NCBI GenBank assembly: GCA_002482965.1
Contig: DLGZ01000050.1
Span: 44,432 to 108,431 of the forward strand
DNA: 64,000 bases
Source: Verrucomicrobiaceae bacterium UBA7681
GTDB taxonomy: Bacteria; Verrucomicrobiota; Verrucomicrobiia; Verrucomicrobiales; Verrucomicrobiaceae
Direction of reading: 5' to 3'
Shown: in pieces, positions 31,654 to 39,292 of the stretch
Position numbering within the stretch: position 1 is the first letter of the stretch
Layout of the letters: each line of letters opens with the position of its first letter
The notes under the pieces: generated by a model
Databases searched by the model: none
Told to the model about the DNA's origin: nothing
Seen by the model: the letters and a program-made list of their open reading frames with translations, nothing else
Translations under genes and position numbers: made by a program

Positions 31654-32442
31654 TTACCCTCCGGTCTGTTTCGCGCGGCACACGCTGCAGATTTCATCAC
31701 CGGAATCCAGCACACGGAACTCCAGCTGCGCATCATCCAGCTCCGTCTTTTTGCAGACCGAGCATTGGTGGAAAAAGGTGCCCTGGGGGAGCTGGGCAGA
31801 CTCAAACTTGCCACGGCGTGAGGCCACCTGGGCCATGCGCGCCCGTTCGCTGAGGAACCCTGGGCCGAACGCGACGAAAAAATTCAGGTGCGCCAGCAGC
31901 ACCGGGAGCAGCAGGGCAGGATTGCCGATGACGATGAAGGCCGTCATCCCCGCGCTCAGTGCCGCCACCCATTTCATTTTGACCGGCAGGATGAAGTAGA
32001 TGTAGATCTCCTCATTCGGATACAGGGTCGCAAAGGCGAACAGCAATGTTTGAACGAGAAATATTCCTGACGCCGGCCAATGAAAGACCAGTGCTCCCAC
32101 GGTGACGGCAAACATCCAGCCGAGGACGTAGAGATTGACGCGAAACGCGCCCCAAGCTGCTTCCAAACCACGGCCAATCCACATCATGAACATCGCGCCG
32201 ATCAGCGCCCAGATGAGTGAAAAACTCCCGGGGATGAAGACATGGGTGAACAGCCGCCAGACCTCGCCGTGCATCACTCGGTGTGGGTTCAGCTCAAGAA
32301 ACTGCAAATACGCCGCCGCACCTTCCGGTGACATCACCATGACCATGAAGAGCACCAGCAATTGAAATCCGGCGATGATCTGTACGAGACCGGGAATGGC
32401 GAAGCGGCCGAATTTGGACTCTAATTTGGAAATGATGGGCAT
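31654..32442 (-). CDS. Rhomboid-family membrane protein with C-terminal zinc ribbon
   Basis: The 262-residue protein has six hydrophobic segments of the rhomboid fold. EVWRLFTHVFIPGSFSLIW resembles the first-loop/TM2 region, PASGIFLVQTLLFAFATLYPN the TM4 region that normally carries GxSG, and LLPVLLAHLNFFVAF the TM6 region with the conserved His. The Ser and His are present but the first Gly of GxSG is replaced by Pro, so protease activity is uncertain. After the last span, CSVCKKTE and ICSVCR form a zinc-ribbon-like module in the cytosol. The gene lies between the NosR-like gene (24 bases) and the recombinase gene. Confidence 0.75.
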   Translation of the reverse strand: MPIISKLESKFGRFAIPGLVQIIAGFQLLVLFMVMVMSPEGAAAYLQFLELNPHRVMHGEVWRLFTHVFIPGSFSLIWALIGAMFMMWIGRGLEAAWGAFRVNLYVLGWMFAVTVGALVFHWPASGIFLVQTLLFAFATLYPNEEIYIYFILPVKMKWVAALSAGMTAFIVIGNPALLLPVLLAHLNFFVAFGPGFLSERARMAQVASRRGKFESAQLPQGTFFHQCSVCKKTELDDAQLEFRVLDSGDEICSVCRAKQTGG

Positions 32443-32466
32443 GTCAGTTGTGTTGGTAGTCCGGTT

Positions 32467-34131
32467 TCAGCCCGGAGCCAAGAAGAGAACGAATGTCACA
32501 CCCAGCGCGGCGAGCCAATCGCGCACGCCGAAGCGATCTCCATCACCCGTGAAGCGCAGCAGCTTGAACAGCGCCCCCGTTGGGCAGCCGTAACGGCAGT
32601 ACGCCAGCGGTGTAAAGAGGGACATCAGCAGGCCGCCGATGGCGATTAGGATGCTCGCCCAGCCAGCCACGCGAAACAGATACGCATCAAAGGGCTCCAG
32701 CGCGTTCAAATTCACCGGCAGTGCCCAGGCCACGCTGAACAACACCAACGCGAGCAGCACGAAGGGCAGTTTGGACATCAGCTTGTCGAGCGCCTTTGAG
32801 GGCGACCACTGCCAGGGCAGGCGCCGCACCAGAAGCTGCTGCAAGGCACCGTGCGGGCAGATGTGGTGGCAGTAGAGCTGTTTGCTCGTAAACACCGGCC
32901 CCAGCAGCGCTACCGCCGCGAGCAGCACCAACCCATGAGCATTGCGCCAGGGAGTACCATGGGTGGCCCAGCCCGCGAGCAGTCCTTGAGACAGCATTTC
33001 ACCCGCAATGAAGCCGCCATAGATCACCAGCAGCACATGATGCAGGTGGCGGCACCATGCCCGGCCCCGCAGCGGCGTGAAGGCCATCACAAAAGCCGCC
33101 AGCAGGATCGCCACATGGCCGCTGTCCTGCCAGCGCCAGCGAATCTGCTGCCACCAGCCGCTTCGTACCTCCTCCTCATGGAGCAGGGACTCCGCACGCA
33201 CCCGTATCCCTTCGGCGACGCCGTAGCTCGTCTGTGTCGCCCCGGAAACGCCTTCGACGCCGGCGGCATTGAAGTCGATGTGCGCGATCTTCTCCGTCGT
33301 CATGCCATCAAACGTTTTCAAAAACGCCGCATCGCCGGTGACGTAGCCCACATACTGCTCCGTGTCATAGCTGCGCCGCAAGGCAATGCCGCGCAGCGTC
33401 GTACCGCTCTCATCCATCAGCATGAAGGTGTCGCTCGGACCTTTGTAGCCAACCGTTCCATCGGATGCTGGAGCAGTGCGCACCGCCAGGGCGATCACCG
33501 CACCTTTCTCATCCAGCACTTCCTGGGAACCGGGGTGCGCTTTGGACTCGCGCAGCTTTGCCGCCCGGGGTTCGAGTTTTTTGACTTCATCCAGCGTGAT
33601 CGTGTCAGGAAACCGCAGCGAGGTCGTCGCGCTTTTGCCCAGGCGGCGCAGCACCCCTTCGGCAATCGCGCTGCTGGTCAGCGTCGCCCCTGAAACAGCG
33701 TGGGGCTGGAGGTTCGACAGCTCGGCGGCTTTCTTGTCCGTGAACTGCTTGAAGAACGCCCGTTCGCGCACCACCTCGGCCAGATGATCCGTCGTATCGC
33801 CGCTGCTCAGGATGCGCAGCCCCAGGACTTTGCCGCGTGCGTCGAGCGCGATGAGCGTGTTCGTCGGCCCCGAGTAGCCGATGATGTCATCCGCCTCGGG
33901 AGACGTCTGCATGACATGGCCGAGCGTGATGCCCGAGGCATCCTTCACCACCTGCATGCCGTTTTGAGACGTCAGGGCCGCAGCTGCAGGGAAAAAATCA
34001 TGCACCCGGTCCACCGTCAGCTCCACTGCCGCAGGCGAGTGCGAGCGCCGGATGGCAATCACCGTCAGCGCCAGCAACGCCACGCGCCAGAGGCGCAGGG
34101 CGAGGGATTTCCAGCGGTGGATGGAGGGCAT
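32467..34131 (-). CDS. NosR/NirI-like flavoprotein with two FMN-binding domains and Fe-S motifs
   Basis: The 554-residue membrane protein has an N-terminal anchor (about 12-28), then two extracytoplasmic FMN-binding domains, each ending in a flavinylation motif: SGATLT (147-152, T152) and SGATQT (296-301, T301). Four or more membrane spans follow (from about 338), with two cysteine motifs YCHHICPHGA (C421, C425) and YCRYGCPTGA (C512, C516) of the NapH/NosR type. Such proteins carry electrons from the membrane pool to extracytoplasmic acceptors. An ApbE flavin transferase would be needed and is not in the window. The partner reductase is unknown: no nos, nir or nap genes are nearby. Two tandem FMN domains in one protein is a notable arrangement. 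Confidence 0.85.
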   Translation of the reverse strand: MPSIHRWKSLALRLWRVALLALTVIAIRRSHSPAAVELTVDRVHDFFPAAAALTSQNGMQVVKDASGITLGHVMQTSPEADDIIGYSGPTNTLIALDARGKVLGLRILSSGDTTDHLAEVVRERAFFKQFTDKKAAELSNLQPHAVSGATLTSSAIAEGVLRRLGKSATTSLRFPDTITLDEVKKLEPRAAKLRESKAHPGSQEVLDEKGAVIALAVRTAPASDGTVGYKGPSDTFMLMDESGTTLRGIALRRSYDTEQYVGYVTGDAAFLKTFDGMTTEKIAHIDFNAAGVEGVSGATQTSYGVAEGIRVRAESLLHEEEVRSGWWQQIRWRWQDSGHVAILLAAFVMAFTPLRGRAWCRHLHHVLLVIYGGFIAGEMLSQGLLAGWATHGTPWRNAHGLVLLAAVALLGPVFTSKQLYCHHICPHGALQQLLVRRLPWQWSPSKALDKLMSKLPFVLLALVLFSVAWALPVNLNALEPFDAYLFRVAGWASILIAIGGLLMSLFTPLAYCRYGCPTGALFKLLRFTGDGDRFGVRDWLAALGVTFVLFLAPG

Positions 34132-34256
34132 GGCAAATCGTTAGCAGGCAGGCGCTGAAAGAGAAGTCTGCGTTGTCTTTTTGTCAGCGGAGCCGCGCGG
34201 TGCATGTGTCGGATTCAGCAATAAAATGGGCGGTAAGGCATTGGCGGCAGGACTGA

Positions 34257-34436
34257 ACGATTACGGGCAGGATCAGCCGCTGGAAACAGCAGGGCGACAA
34301 GGCCACTTTGGATCTCGATTTCGATGTCTCGCTGAAAAAGAGCGACATCAAGGTCTCCTCTGTGCTGTTCATCATCCGAGTAGGCGATACGATCAAGGTG
34401 CACGCCGCCGTCTCCCTGAAACGTAACCCTTCCTGA
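34257..34436 (+). pseudogene. C-terminal remnant of a YceI-like protein
   Basis: In the frame ending at TGA 34434-34436, about 59 codons read as a well-formed domain end: ITGRISRWKQQGDKATLDLD, then FDVSLKKSDIKVSSVLFIIR and VGDTIKVHAAVSLKR. This matches the C-terminal strands of the YceI lipid-binding beta-barrel family, where a VSL.D..+ pattern is followed by an I+V.D.+.V strand. The frame is interrupted by a TGA at 34254 and no start or N-terminal half is present between 34132 and 34254, so it is a truncated relic. The open frame at 34181-34426 in another phase lacks family features and was not called. Confidence 0.6.
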
Positions 34437-34438
34437 TC

Positions 34439-35596
34439 ATGCCCGCTTTCATCCACCACATCGCCACCGAGACGCCAGAACACATCTACAGCAACGAGTT
34501 CGCGCGGGAGCGTATGAAGAGCTGGGTGTCCGAGCCACGGGCCAAACGTCTGATCGACATGATCTACGAACGCACCGGGATTGAGACGCGCTACAGCGCC
34601 AGCGCTGACTTCATGAAGGACGATGGCGAGCTGTTTCACACGCTGCCGGATGGGACTATCAACTCACCGACGACCGGCCAGCGCAATGCGCTGTATGCCA
34701 AGGCCTCGCGAGAACTTGCGGTGAAGCTGGCGCACAAGACGCTGGCCGAGTGCCCGCAGTTTGCGAAGAGCGATATCACGCATGTGGTGTTTGCCTCATG
34801 CACCGGCTTTGCCAATCCGGGGCCGGACTACCACATCATCCGTGACGTGGGGCTCAATGAAAGTGTGGAGCGCTACACCGTGGGGTTCATGGGCTGCTAC
34901 GCCGCCTTTCCGGCGCTGCGCATGGCGGCCCAGTTTTGTGAAGCCAATCCGCAGGCCGTGGTGCTGGTGATGTGTCTTGAGTTGTGTTCGCTGCATTTGC
35001 AGGTGAGCGACAAACCGGAGAGCATCGTGGCGAATGCGCTGTTTGCAGATGGTGCGGCAGCGGCCATCGTCAGTGCGCGTGAACCTGCGCATGACCGGCC
35101 CTATTACCGCGTGCAGGGCTTTCATTCGGCACTTGTGCCCTCCAGTGAAGCACACATGGCCTGGGACATTGGCGATCACGGTTTCAACATGGTGCTGTCG
35201 GCCTATGTGCCTGAGCTCATCGGCAGCAACATTCGCGCGATGCTCGGCGGCATCCTCGACCGACGCGGCCTCAGGCTGGAGGACATCAACGAATGGGCGG
35301 TTCACCCCGGTGGGCGGGCGATTCTTGACCAGATCGAGGAGCAGCTGGCCCTGCCCGCCGCTGCGCTGGAGATGTCCCGCAGCGTGCTGCGTGACTACGG
35401 CAACATGAGCAGCCCGACGGTGCTGTTTGTCCTCAAAGGCTTCCTCGAAGAGGCGGAAACGGAGCATGCGATGACCTGCGCCATTGCCTTTGGTCCGGGG
35501 CTCACGGTGGAAACAGCGGTGCTGGAACGCTGTGGCGCGGCGATTCCGACGGCGAAGAAAGCCCAACCTGCCGCGCTGGTACACGCCGTGGCATGA
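34439..35596 (+). CDS. Type III polyketide synthase (chalcone synthase-like)
   Basis: The 385-residue enzyme has the type III PKS triad: C153 in VGFMGCYAAFPAL, H289 in WAVHPGGRAILD, and N322 in DYGNMSSPTVLF. It condenses an acyl starter with malonyl units without a carrier-bound intermediate, forming resorcinols, pyrones or related rings. Length and motifs match bacterial members. The ATG at 34439 is 3 bases after the stop of the YceI remnant. Its stop overlaps the start of the FAD monooxygenase gene (ATGA), so they are translationally coupled. Product cannot be predicted; alkylresorcinol or alkylpyrone-type lipids are plausible given the downstream ACP and ketosynthase. Confidence 0.93.
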   Translation: MPAFIHHIATETPEHIYSNEFARERMKSWVSEPRAKRLIDMIYERTGIETRYSASADFMKDDGELFHTLPDGTINSPTTGQRNALYAKASRELAVKLAHKTLAECPQFAKSDITHVVFASCTGFANPGPDYHIIRDVGLNESVERYTVGFMGCYAAFPALRMAAQFCEANPQAVVLVMCLELCSLHLQVSDKPESIVANALFADGAAAAIVSAREPAHDRPYYRVQGFHSALVPSSEAHMAWDIGDHGFNMVLSAYVPELIGSNIRAMLGGILDRRGLRLEDINEWAVHPGGRAILDQIEEQLALPAAALEMSRSVLRDYGNMSSPTVLFVLKGFLEEAETEHAMTCAIAFGPGLTVETAVLERCGAAIPTAKKAQPAALVHAVA

Positions 35597-36810
35597 GCGT
35601 GGGCGCTGACAGCCCGGCGGAAGCCACCGACTATGATGTGATCATCGTGGGTGGCGGTCCGGTAGGCCTGCTGCTGGCCTGCCTGCTGAAGCATCAAGGC
35701 GTGCGCCTCCGCGTGCTGGAGCGCCGCGCGGAACCCCTCGCGCTCTCGGCGGCCATTGGCATCACACCGCCGTCATTGCAGATCCTGGGCAAGCTGGGAC
35801 TCGCCGCCGAGTTCATCGCCAGCGGTGTGCAGGTGCGCGACTGCTTGGTGCATGGTCAAAGTGGTCCGCTCGGCTGCGTTTCGTTTCGGGAGATTGCGGA
35901 CGTCAACCGCTTCATTCTTTCGCTGCCGCAGGTCATTACCGTTGCGATCTTGCAGCGGCATCTGGGGCACGAGTTCCTCGAAACGGGCTGCGAAGTCAGC
36001 GATGTGCGGCAGCTGGCGGATCACTGCCGCGTGCAAGTCGGCGAACGGATGCTCACCGCACGCTTTGTGGTCGCGTGTGATGGCAGTCGCAGCCGCGTGC
36101 GTGAGTGCATTGGCATGCGGGCACCGGGCCACGTCTATGGCTGTCATTTTGTGATGGGCGATTTCATCGACCGCAGCAATTTTGGCGAAGAGGCGCATCT
36201 GTTTTTCACCGCCACGGGCGCGGTGGAGTCCTTTCCACTGCCCGGCGGCCAGCGGCGCTGGGTGGTGCAGACGGAAGCGCCTCTGGAGAAGGCGCGACCG
36301 GGGCTGATCAGTGAGCTGATCAAAAAGCGCACGGGCATGGACGTTTCAGCCGCCGACCAGCTCAATGAAAGCCCCTTCACGCCGCGCCGCCACCAGTGTG
36401 AGCGGTACTACGAAGGGCGCATCATTCTTTGCGGGGATGCCGCACATGGCATGAGCCCGATTGGTGGCCAGGGCATGAACACTGGCTTTGCCGACGCTGA
36501 GTTCCTCGCCGCCATCCTGGGCCAGGGTGACTCTTTGGCGCTACTGCCGGCGTATGACCGCTTTCGACGCAAAGCGGCCAAAGTGGCCATCGCCCACGCT
36601 GAATGGGGCATGTGGTTTGGAACTTGGCGCGGCAGGGCGAAGTCCATGCTGCGTGACGTGGTTTTGAGGTACCTGCTCTGCCGGGGCCCCGTCTCCAGGC
36701 ACATGGGTTCATTTTATGCGATGCTTACGATCCCGTTCAATACTCTCGAACGGGTGCCTTTGGCCAAGCTCCCGCTGCGGAGACTTAGGGCGGACGGAAG
36801 CCCGCTGTAA
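35593..36810 (+). CDS. FAD-dependent monooxygenase (UbiH/PHBH-like)
   Basis: The 405-residue flavoprotein has the FAD-binding opening YDVIIVGGGPVGLLLACLL (14-32), the second GD motif in RIILCGDAAHGMSPIGGQG, and a GFADAEFLAAIL helix, as in aromatic hydroxylases. It likely hydroxylates or oxidises the aromatic polyketide made by the upstream enzyme, as the flavin hydroxylase does in the Streptomyces srs resorcinol locus. The start overlaps the PKS stop by 4 bases. A 133-base gap follows before the ACP gene. Confidence 0.9.
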   Translation: MSVGADSPAEATDYDVIIVGGGPVGLLLACLLKHQGVRLRVLERRAEPLALSAAIGITPPSLQILGKLGLAAEFIASGVQVRDCLVHGQSGPLGCVSFREIADVNRFILSLPQVITVAILQRHLGHEFLETGCEVSDVRQLADHCRVQVGERMLTARFVVACDGSRSRVRECIGMRAPGHVYGCHFVMGDFIDRSNFGEEAHLFFTATGAVESFPLPGGQRRWVVQTEAPLEKARPGLISELIKKRTGMDVSAADQLNESPFTPRRHQCERYYEGRIILCGDAAHGMSPIGGQGMNTGFADAEFLAAILGQGDSLALLPAYDRFRRKAAKVAIAHAEWGMWFGTWRGRAKSMLRDVVLRYLLCRGPVSRHMGSFYAMLTIPFNTLERVPLAKLPLRRLRADGSPL

Positions 36811-36943
36811 TCGAGTGACATATAGCCTGAATACTCTAATTTTGGCACCAAATAGACGGGAAGGCGCTGGCTGCCACGGGGAGCTAGGCGTCTTCCATGC
36901 TGGAAAAGCGTTGAACCGCTTCCAGAATTGACTAAACAGCGCC

Positions 36944-37306
36944 ATGCCCGTGAGCGAAGACCGAAAACAAGAAATCATTAAGTCCCTCAAACGTTGCAGT
37001 GAGGAGACGGTGGCCGCCGCAATTCGCTTTGAAGAAAGTAAGAATCTCGACGAGCTGGATGCCATCATTCTCGGCGTCCTGGCGCGTGATGCAGCCAATC
37101 CCCGGCCTGATGGTGTGGCATCGGTGACCGATGACATGAAGCTGATCGATGACATCGGCATGGATTCCTTTGGCATGATCGAAGTGGTGATGACGGCAGA
37201 GGAAGTGCTCGGCCTCACCATTGCCACGGAAGAGCTGAGCGGCATTATCACTCTGGGTGATCTGAAGAAATTCCTTCGTTCCAAATTTGGCGCGAGTGTC
37301 TCATGA
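36944..37306 (+). CDS. Acyl carrier protein with N-terminal extension
   Basis: The 120-residue protein carries the phosphopantetheine site S75 in DDIGMDSFGMIEVVM, followed by the helix III region ending LGDLKKFLRSKF. A standard ACP has about 78 residues; this has an extra helical N-terminus of about 35 residues rich in Lys and Glu. A phosphopantetheinyl transferase must act on it. Its stop overlaps the start of the ketosynthase (ATGA), so the two are a natural pair that likely elongates or presents an acyl starter for the PKS. Confidence 0.88.
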   Translation: MPVSEDRKQEIIKSLKRCSEETVAAAIRFEESKNLDELDAIILGVLARDAANPRPDGVASVTDDMKLIDDIGMDSFGMIEVVMTAEEVLGLTIATEELSGIITLGDLKKFLRSKFGASVS

Positions 37307-38562
37307 AGCGGGTGGTCGTCACCGGGCTGGGATTCATCTCCAGCATCGGCAACAACCGTGCTGCGGTGACCGAAAGCCTGAAAGAGGGCCGCTCGGGCAT
37401 TGAATTTGTCCCGGAACTGGCCGCCGCCAATGACCGTGTGAAGCTGGCGGGTACAGTGAAGGGTTTTGAATTTCCCACGCCTGATCCGCTCGACTGGAGC
37501 TTTCCGGAGCATGTGAAGCTGAGCCGCGCGCAATTGCGCACGATGGTGCCCAATGCAGTGTTCGCCTATGCCGCGATGCAGGAAGCCATCGCGGATGCGA
37601 AGCTGGAGCCTGCGCAGGTTTCAGATCCGCAGACAGGCCTGTACTGCGCCTCGGCCGGTTCGCCATGGATGACATATCTGGCGATGGATTCGGTGCTCAA
37701 ACGCGGACCCGCGCGCACTTCCGCGCCAGTAGTCATCGCTGGCATGCCGAATTCGCTGCACCTCAATCTCACGGCCTTGTTTGCGATCAAAGGCGCGTCA
37801 CTTGCTTTCAACAGCGCCTGCGCCTCGTCCTCACACGCCCTCGGTCACGCTAGTGACATGATCCGGATGGGGCGGCAGAAAACCATGTTTGTCGTCGGTG
37901 CAGAAGACGCCCAGCTGCTGCATACCGTTTTGCCGTTTGCTTCGCTGCGGGCGCTGAGTTCGCACAGTGACCCTGCTTTGGCACCGCGTCCGTTTGATGC
38001 AGGCCGAGACGGCTTCATCATCACTGGTGGCTGCGCGGTATTGGTGCTCGAAGAGGCAGAGCACGCCGCCGCTCGCGGTGCCACGGTGTACGCCGAGGTC
38101 AAAGGCTGGGGCCAAGCTTCGGATGGCTACGATGTGGTGGCACCGGATCCGAGCGGCAGCGGGCTGGCACGTGCCATGAACAATGCGCTGCAGGATGCCG
38201 ATCTAAAGGCCACCGAGATCGACTACATCAATGCTCATGCCACCGCGACCAGCGCCGGCGACACTGCCGAACTGAACGCGCTCAAAACCGTCTTCACTGG
38301 TGAAGTCAGGCCCAAGGTCAGCAGCACCAAGGCGCTGACGGGCCATGGGCTTTGCCTCGCGGGAGCCTTGGAGGCTGGCATCTGCTGTCTGGCTTTGAAG
38401 GAGGGCTTCATGCCGATTTCGGCGAAGATTCAGCAGCTTGATCCTGCCTGCGAAGGCGTGGACATCCTCACGAGTCCGACCGATCAGGCTCCACGTGTCG
38501 CGATGAGCAACTCCAGCGGCTTCGGCGGCTCGAATGTGGCGCTGATTTTCTCGCGGCCTTGA
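37303..38562 (+). CDS. Beta-ketoacyl-ACP synthase (KAS II-like)
   Basis: The 419-residue condensing enzyme has the Cys-His-His triad: C173 in FNSACASSSHALGHA, H312 in INAHATATSAGD, and H348 in STKALTGHGLCLAGA with K343. The opening MKRVVVTGLGFISSIGNN is standard for FabF-type enzymes. The triad is complete, so it should be active, unlike chain-length-factor partners. It is coupled to the ACP gene by ATGA overlap and followed by the methyltransferase after 18 bases. It is probably a dedicated, not housekeeping, enzyme because of the locus. Confidence 0.92.
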   Translation: MKRVVVTGLGFISSIGNNRAAVTESLKEGRSGIEFVPELAAANDRVKLAGTVKGFEFPTPDPLDWSFPEHVKLSRAQLRTMVPNAVFAYAAMQEAIADAKLEPAQVSDPQTGLYCASAGSPWMTYLAMDSVLKRGPARTSAPVVIAGMPNSLHLNLTALFAIKGASLAFNSACASSSHALGHASDMIRMGRQKTMFVVGAEDAQLLHTVLPFASLRALSSHSDPALAPRPFDAGRDGFIITGGCAVLVLEEAEHAAARGATVYAEVKGWGQASDGYDVVAPDPSGSGLARAMNNALQDADLKATEIDYINAHATATSAGDTAELNALKTVFTGEVRPKVSSTKALTGHGLCLAGALEAGICCLALKEGFMPISAKIQQLDPACEGVDILTSPTDQAPRVAMSNSSGFGGSNVALIFSRP

Positions 38563-38580
38563 CCTTGCTAGGCTGAACAG

Positions 38581-39228
38581 ATGAAAGAGCGTGTCCTCCA
38601 GCCCGAACTGCTCGACTCGCTGCCACAGGACGCCCCTGACGCCATCCGTGCGCGTGAAGAAATGCTGCAGGTCAACGGGATCATGGGCAATCATCGCTGG
38701 ATTGAGCGAATGGTTCGCCGACATCGCGAAGAAGGATGGCGCATCACGGAGCTGGGTGCGGGAGATGGGGCGCTGTCCATGCGGTTGCTGAACTCAGGCT
38801 GCTGCACCGAGGAGATCATGCATGCCTTCGATCTGGCACCCAGACCTGAGAAATGGCCTGCGGCGGCACACTGGACGTGCGGTGATGTGCTTGCGCAGGC
38901 GCTGCCGGATACAGAGATCGTGGTCGCGAATTTGTTCCTCCATCATTTCACCCAGGAACAACTGCGGCTGCTTGGTTCGCGGTTGTCACCTGTGACACGA
39001 TTGATTGTAGCTGCGGAGCCGGCGCGTCGTTGGATTTACTCGGTGATGGGTCGTTTGTTTTGCGAACTGGCGGAGCTCAATCATGTGCAGCGTCATGACA
39101 TGCAGGCGAGCATTCGTGCGGGATTCCACGGGCAGGAGCTGCAGAGAGCGCTAGGACTTGGCGATGAATGGCAGGTGGCTGCGCATGAGCATCCCATGGG
39201 AGGCTATCGCTTTCTGGCGTGGCGCTGA
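38581..39228 (+). CDS. Class I SAM-dependent methyltransferase
   Basis: The 215-residue protein has the SAM loop ITELGAGDGALSMRLL (about 55-70), then an acidic motif FDLAPRPEKW, and the segment VVANLFLHHFTQEQLRLL near the active site. It resembles small-molecule O/C-methyltransferases of the SrsB/UbiE-like groups. It could methylate the phenolic product of the PKS/monooxygenase pair. It is 18 bases after the ketosynthase gene. No terminator is seen before the next gene. Confidence 0.82.
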   Translation: MKERVLQPELLDSLPQDAPDAIRAREEMLQVNGIMGNHRWIERMVRRHREEGWRITELGAGDGALSMRLLNSGCCTEEIMHAFDLAPRPEKWPAAAHWTCGDVLAQALPDTEIVVANLFLHHFTQEQLRLLGSRLSPVTRLIVAAEPARRWIYSVMGRLFCELAELNHVQRHDMQASIRAGFHGQELQRALGLGDEWQVAAHEHPMGGYRFLAWR

Positions 39229-39292
39229 GAGTTGGACACTGAGGCTATGACGCCCGTTGCCGTGGGGCGTGACTGCATTCATACTGCGTCAC

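Noticed and set aside
34181..34426. 81-residue plus-strand frame before the PKS gene
   Set aside because: Its translation has no domain pattern; the YceI-like reading in another frame over the same bases is more protein-like.
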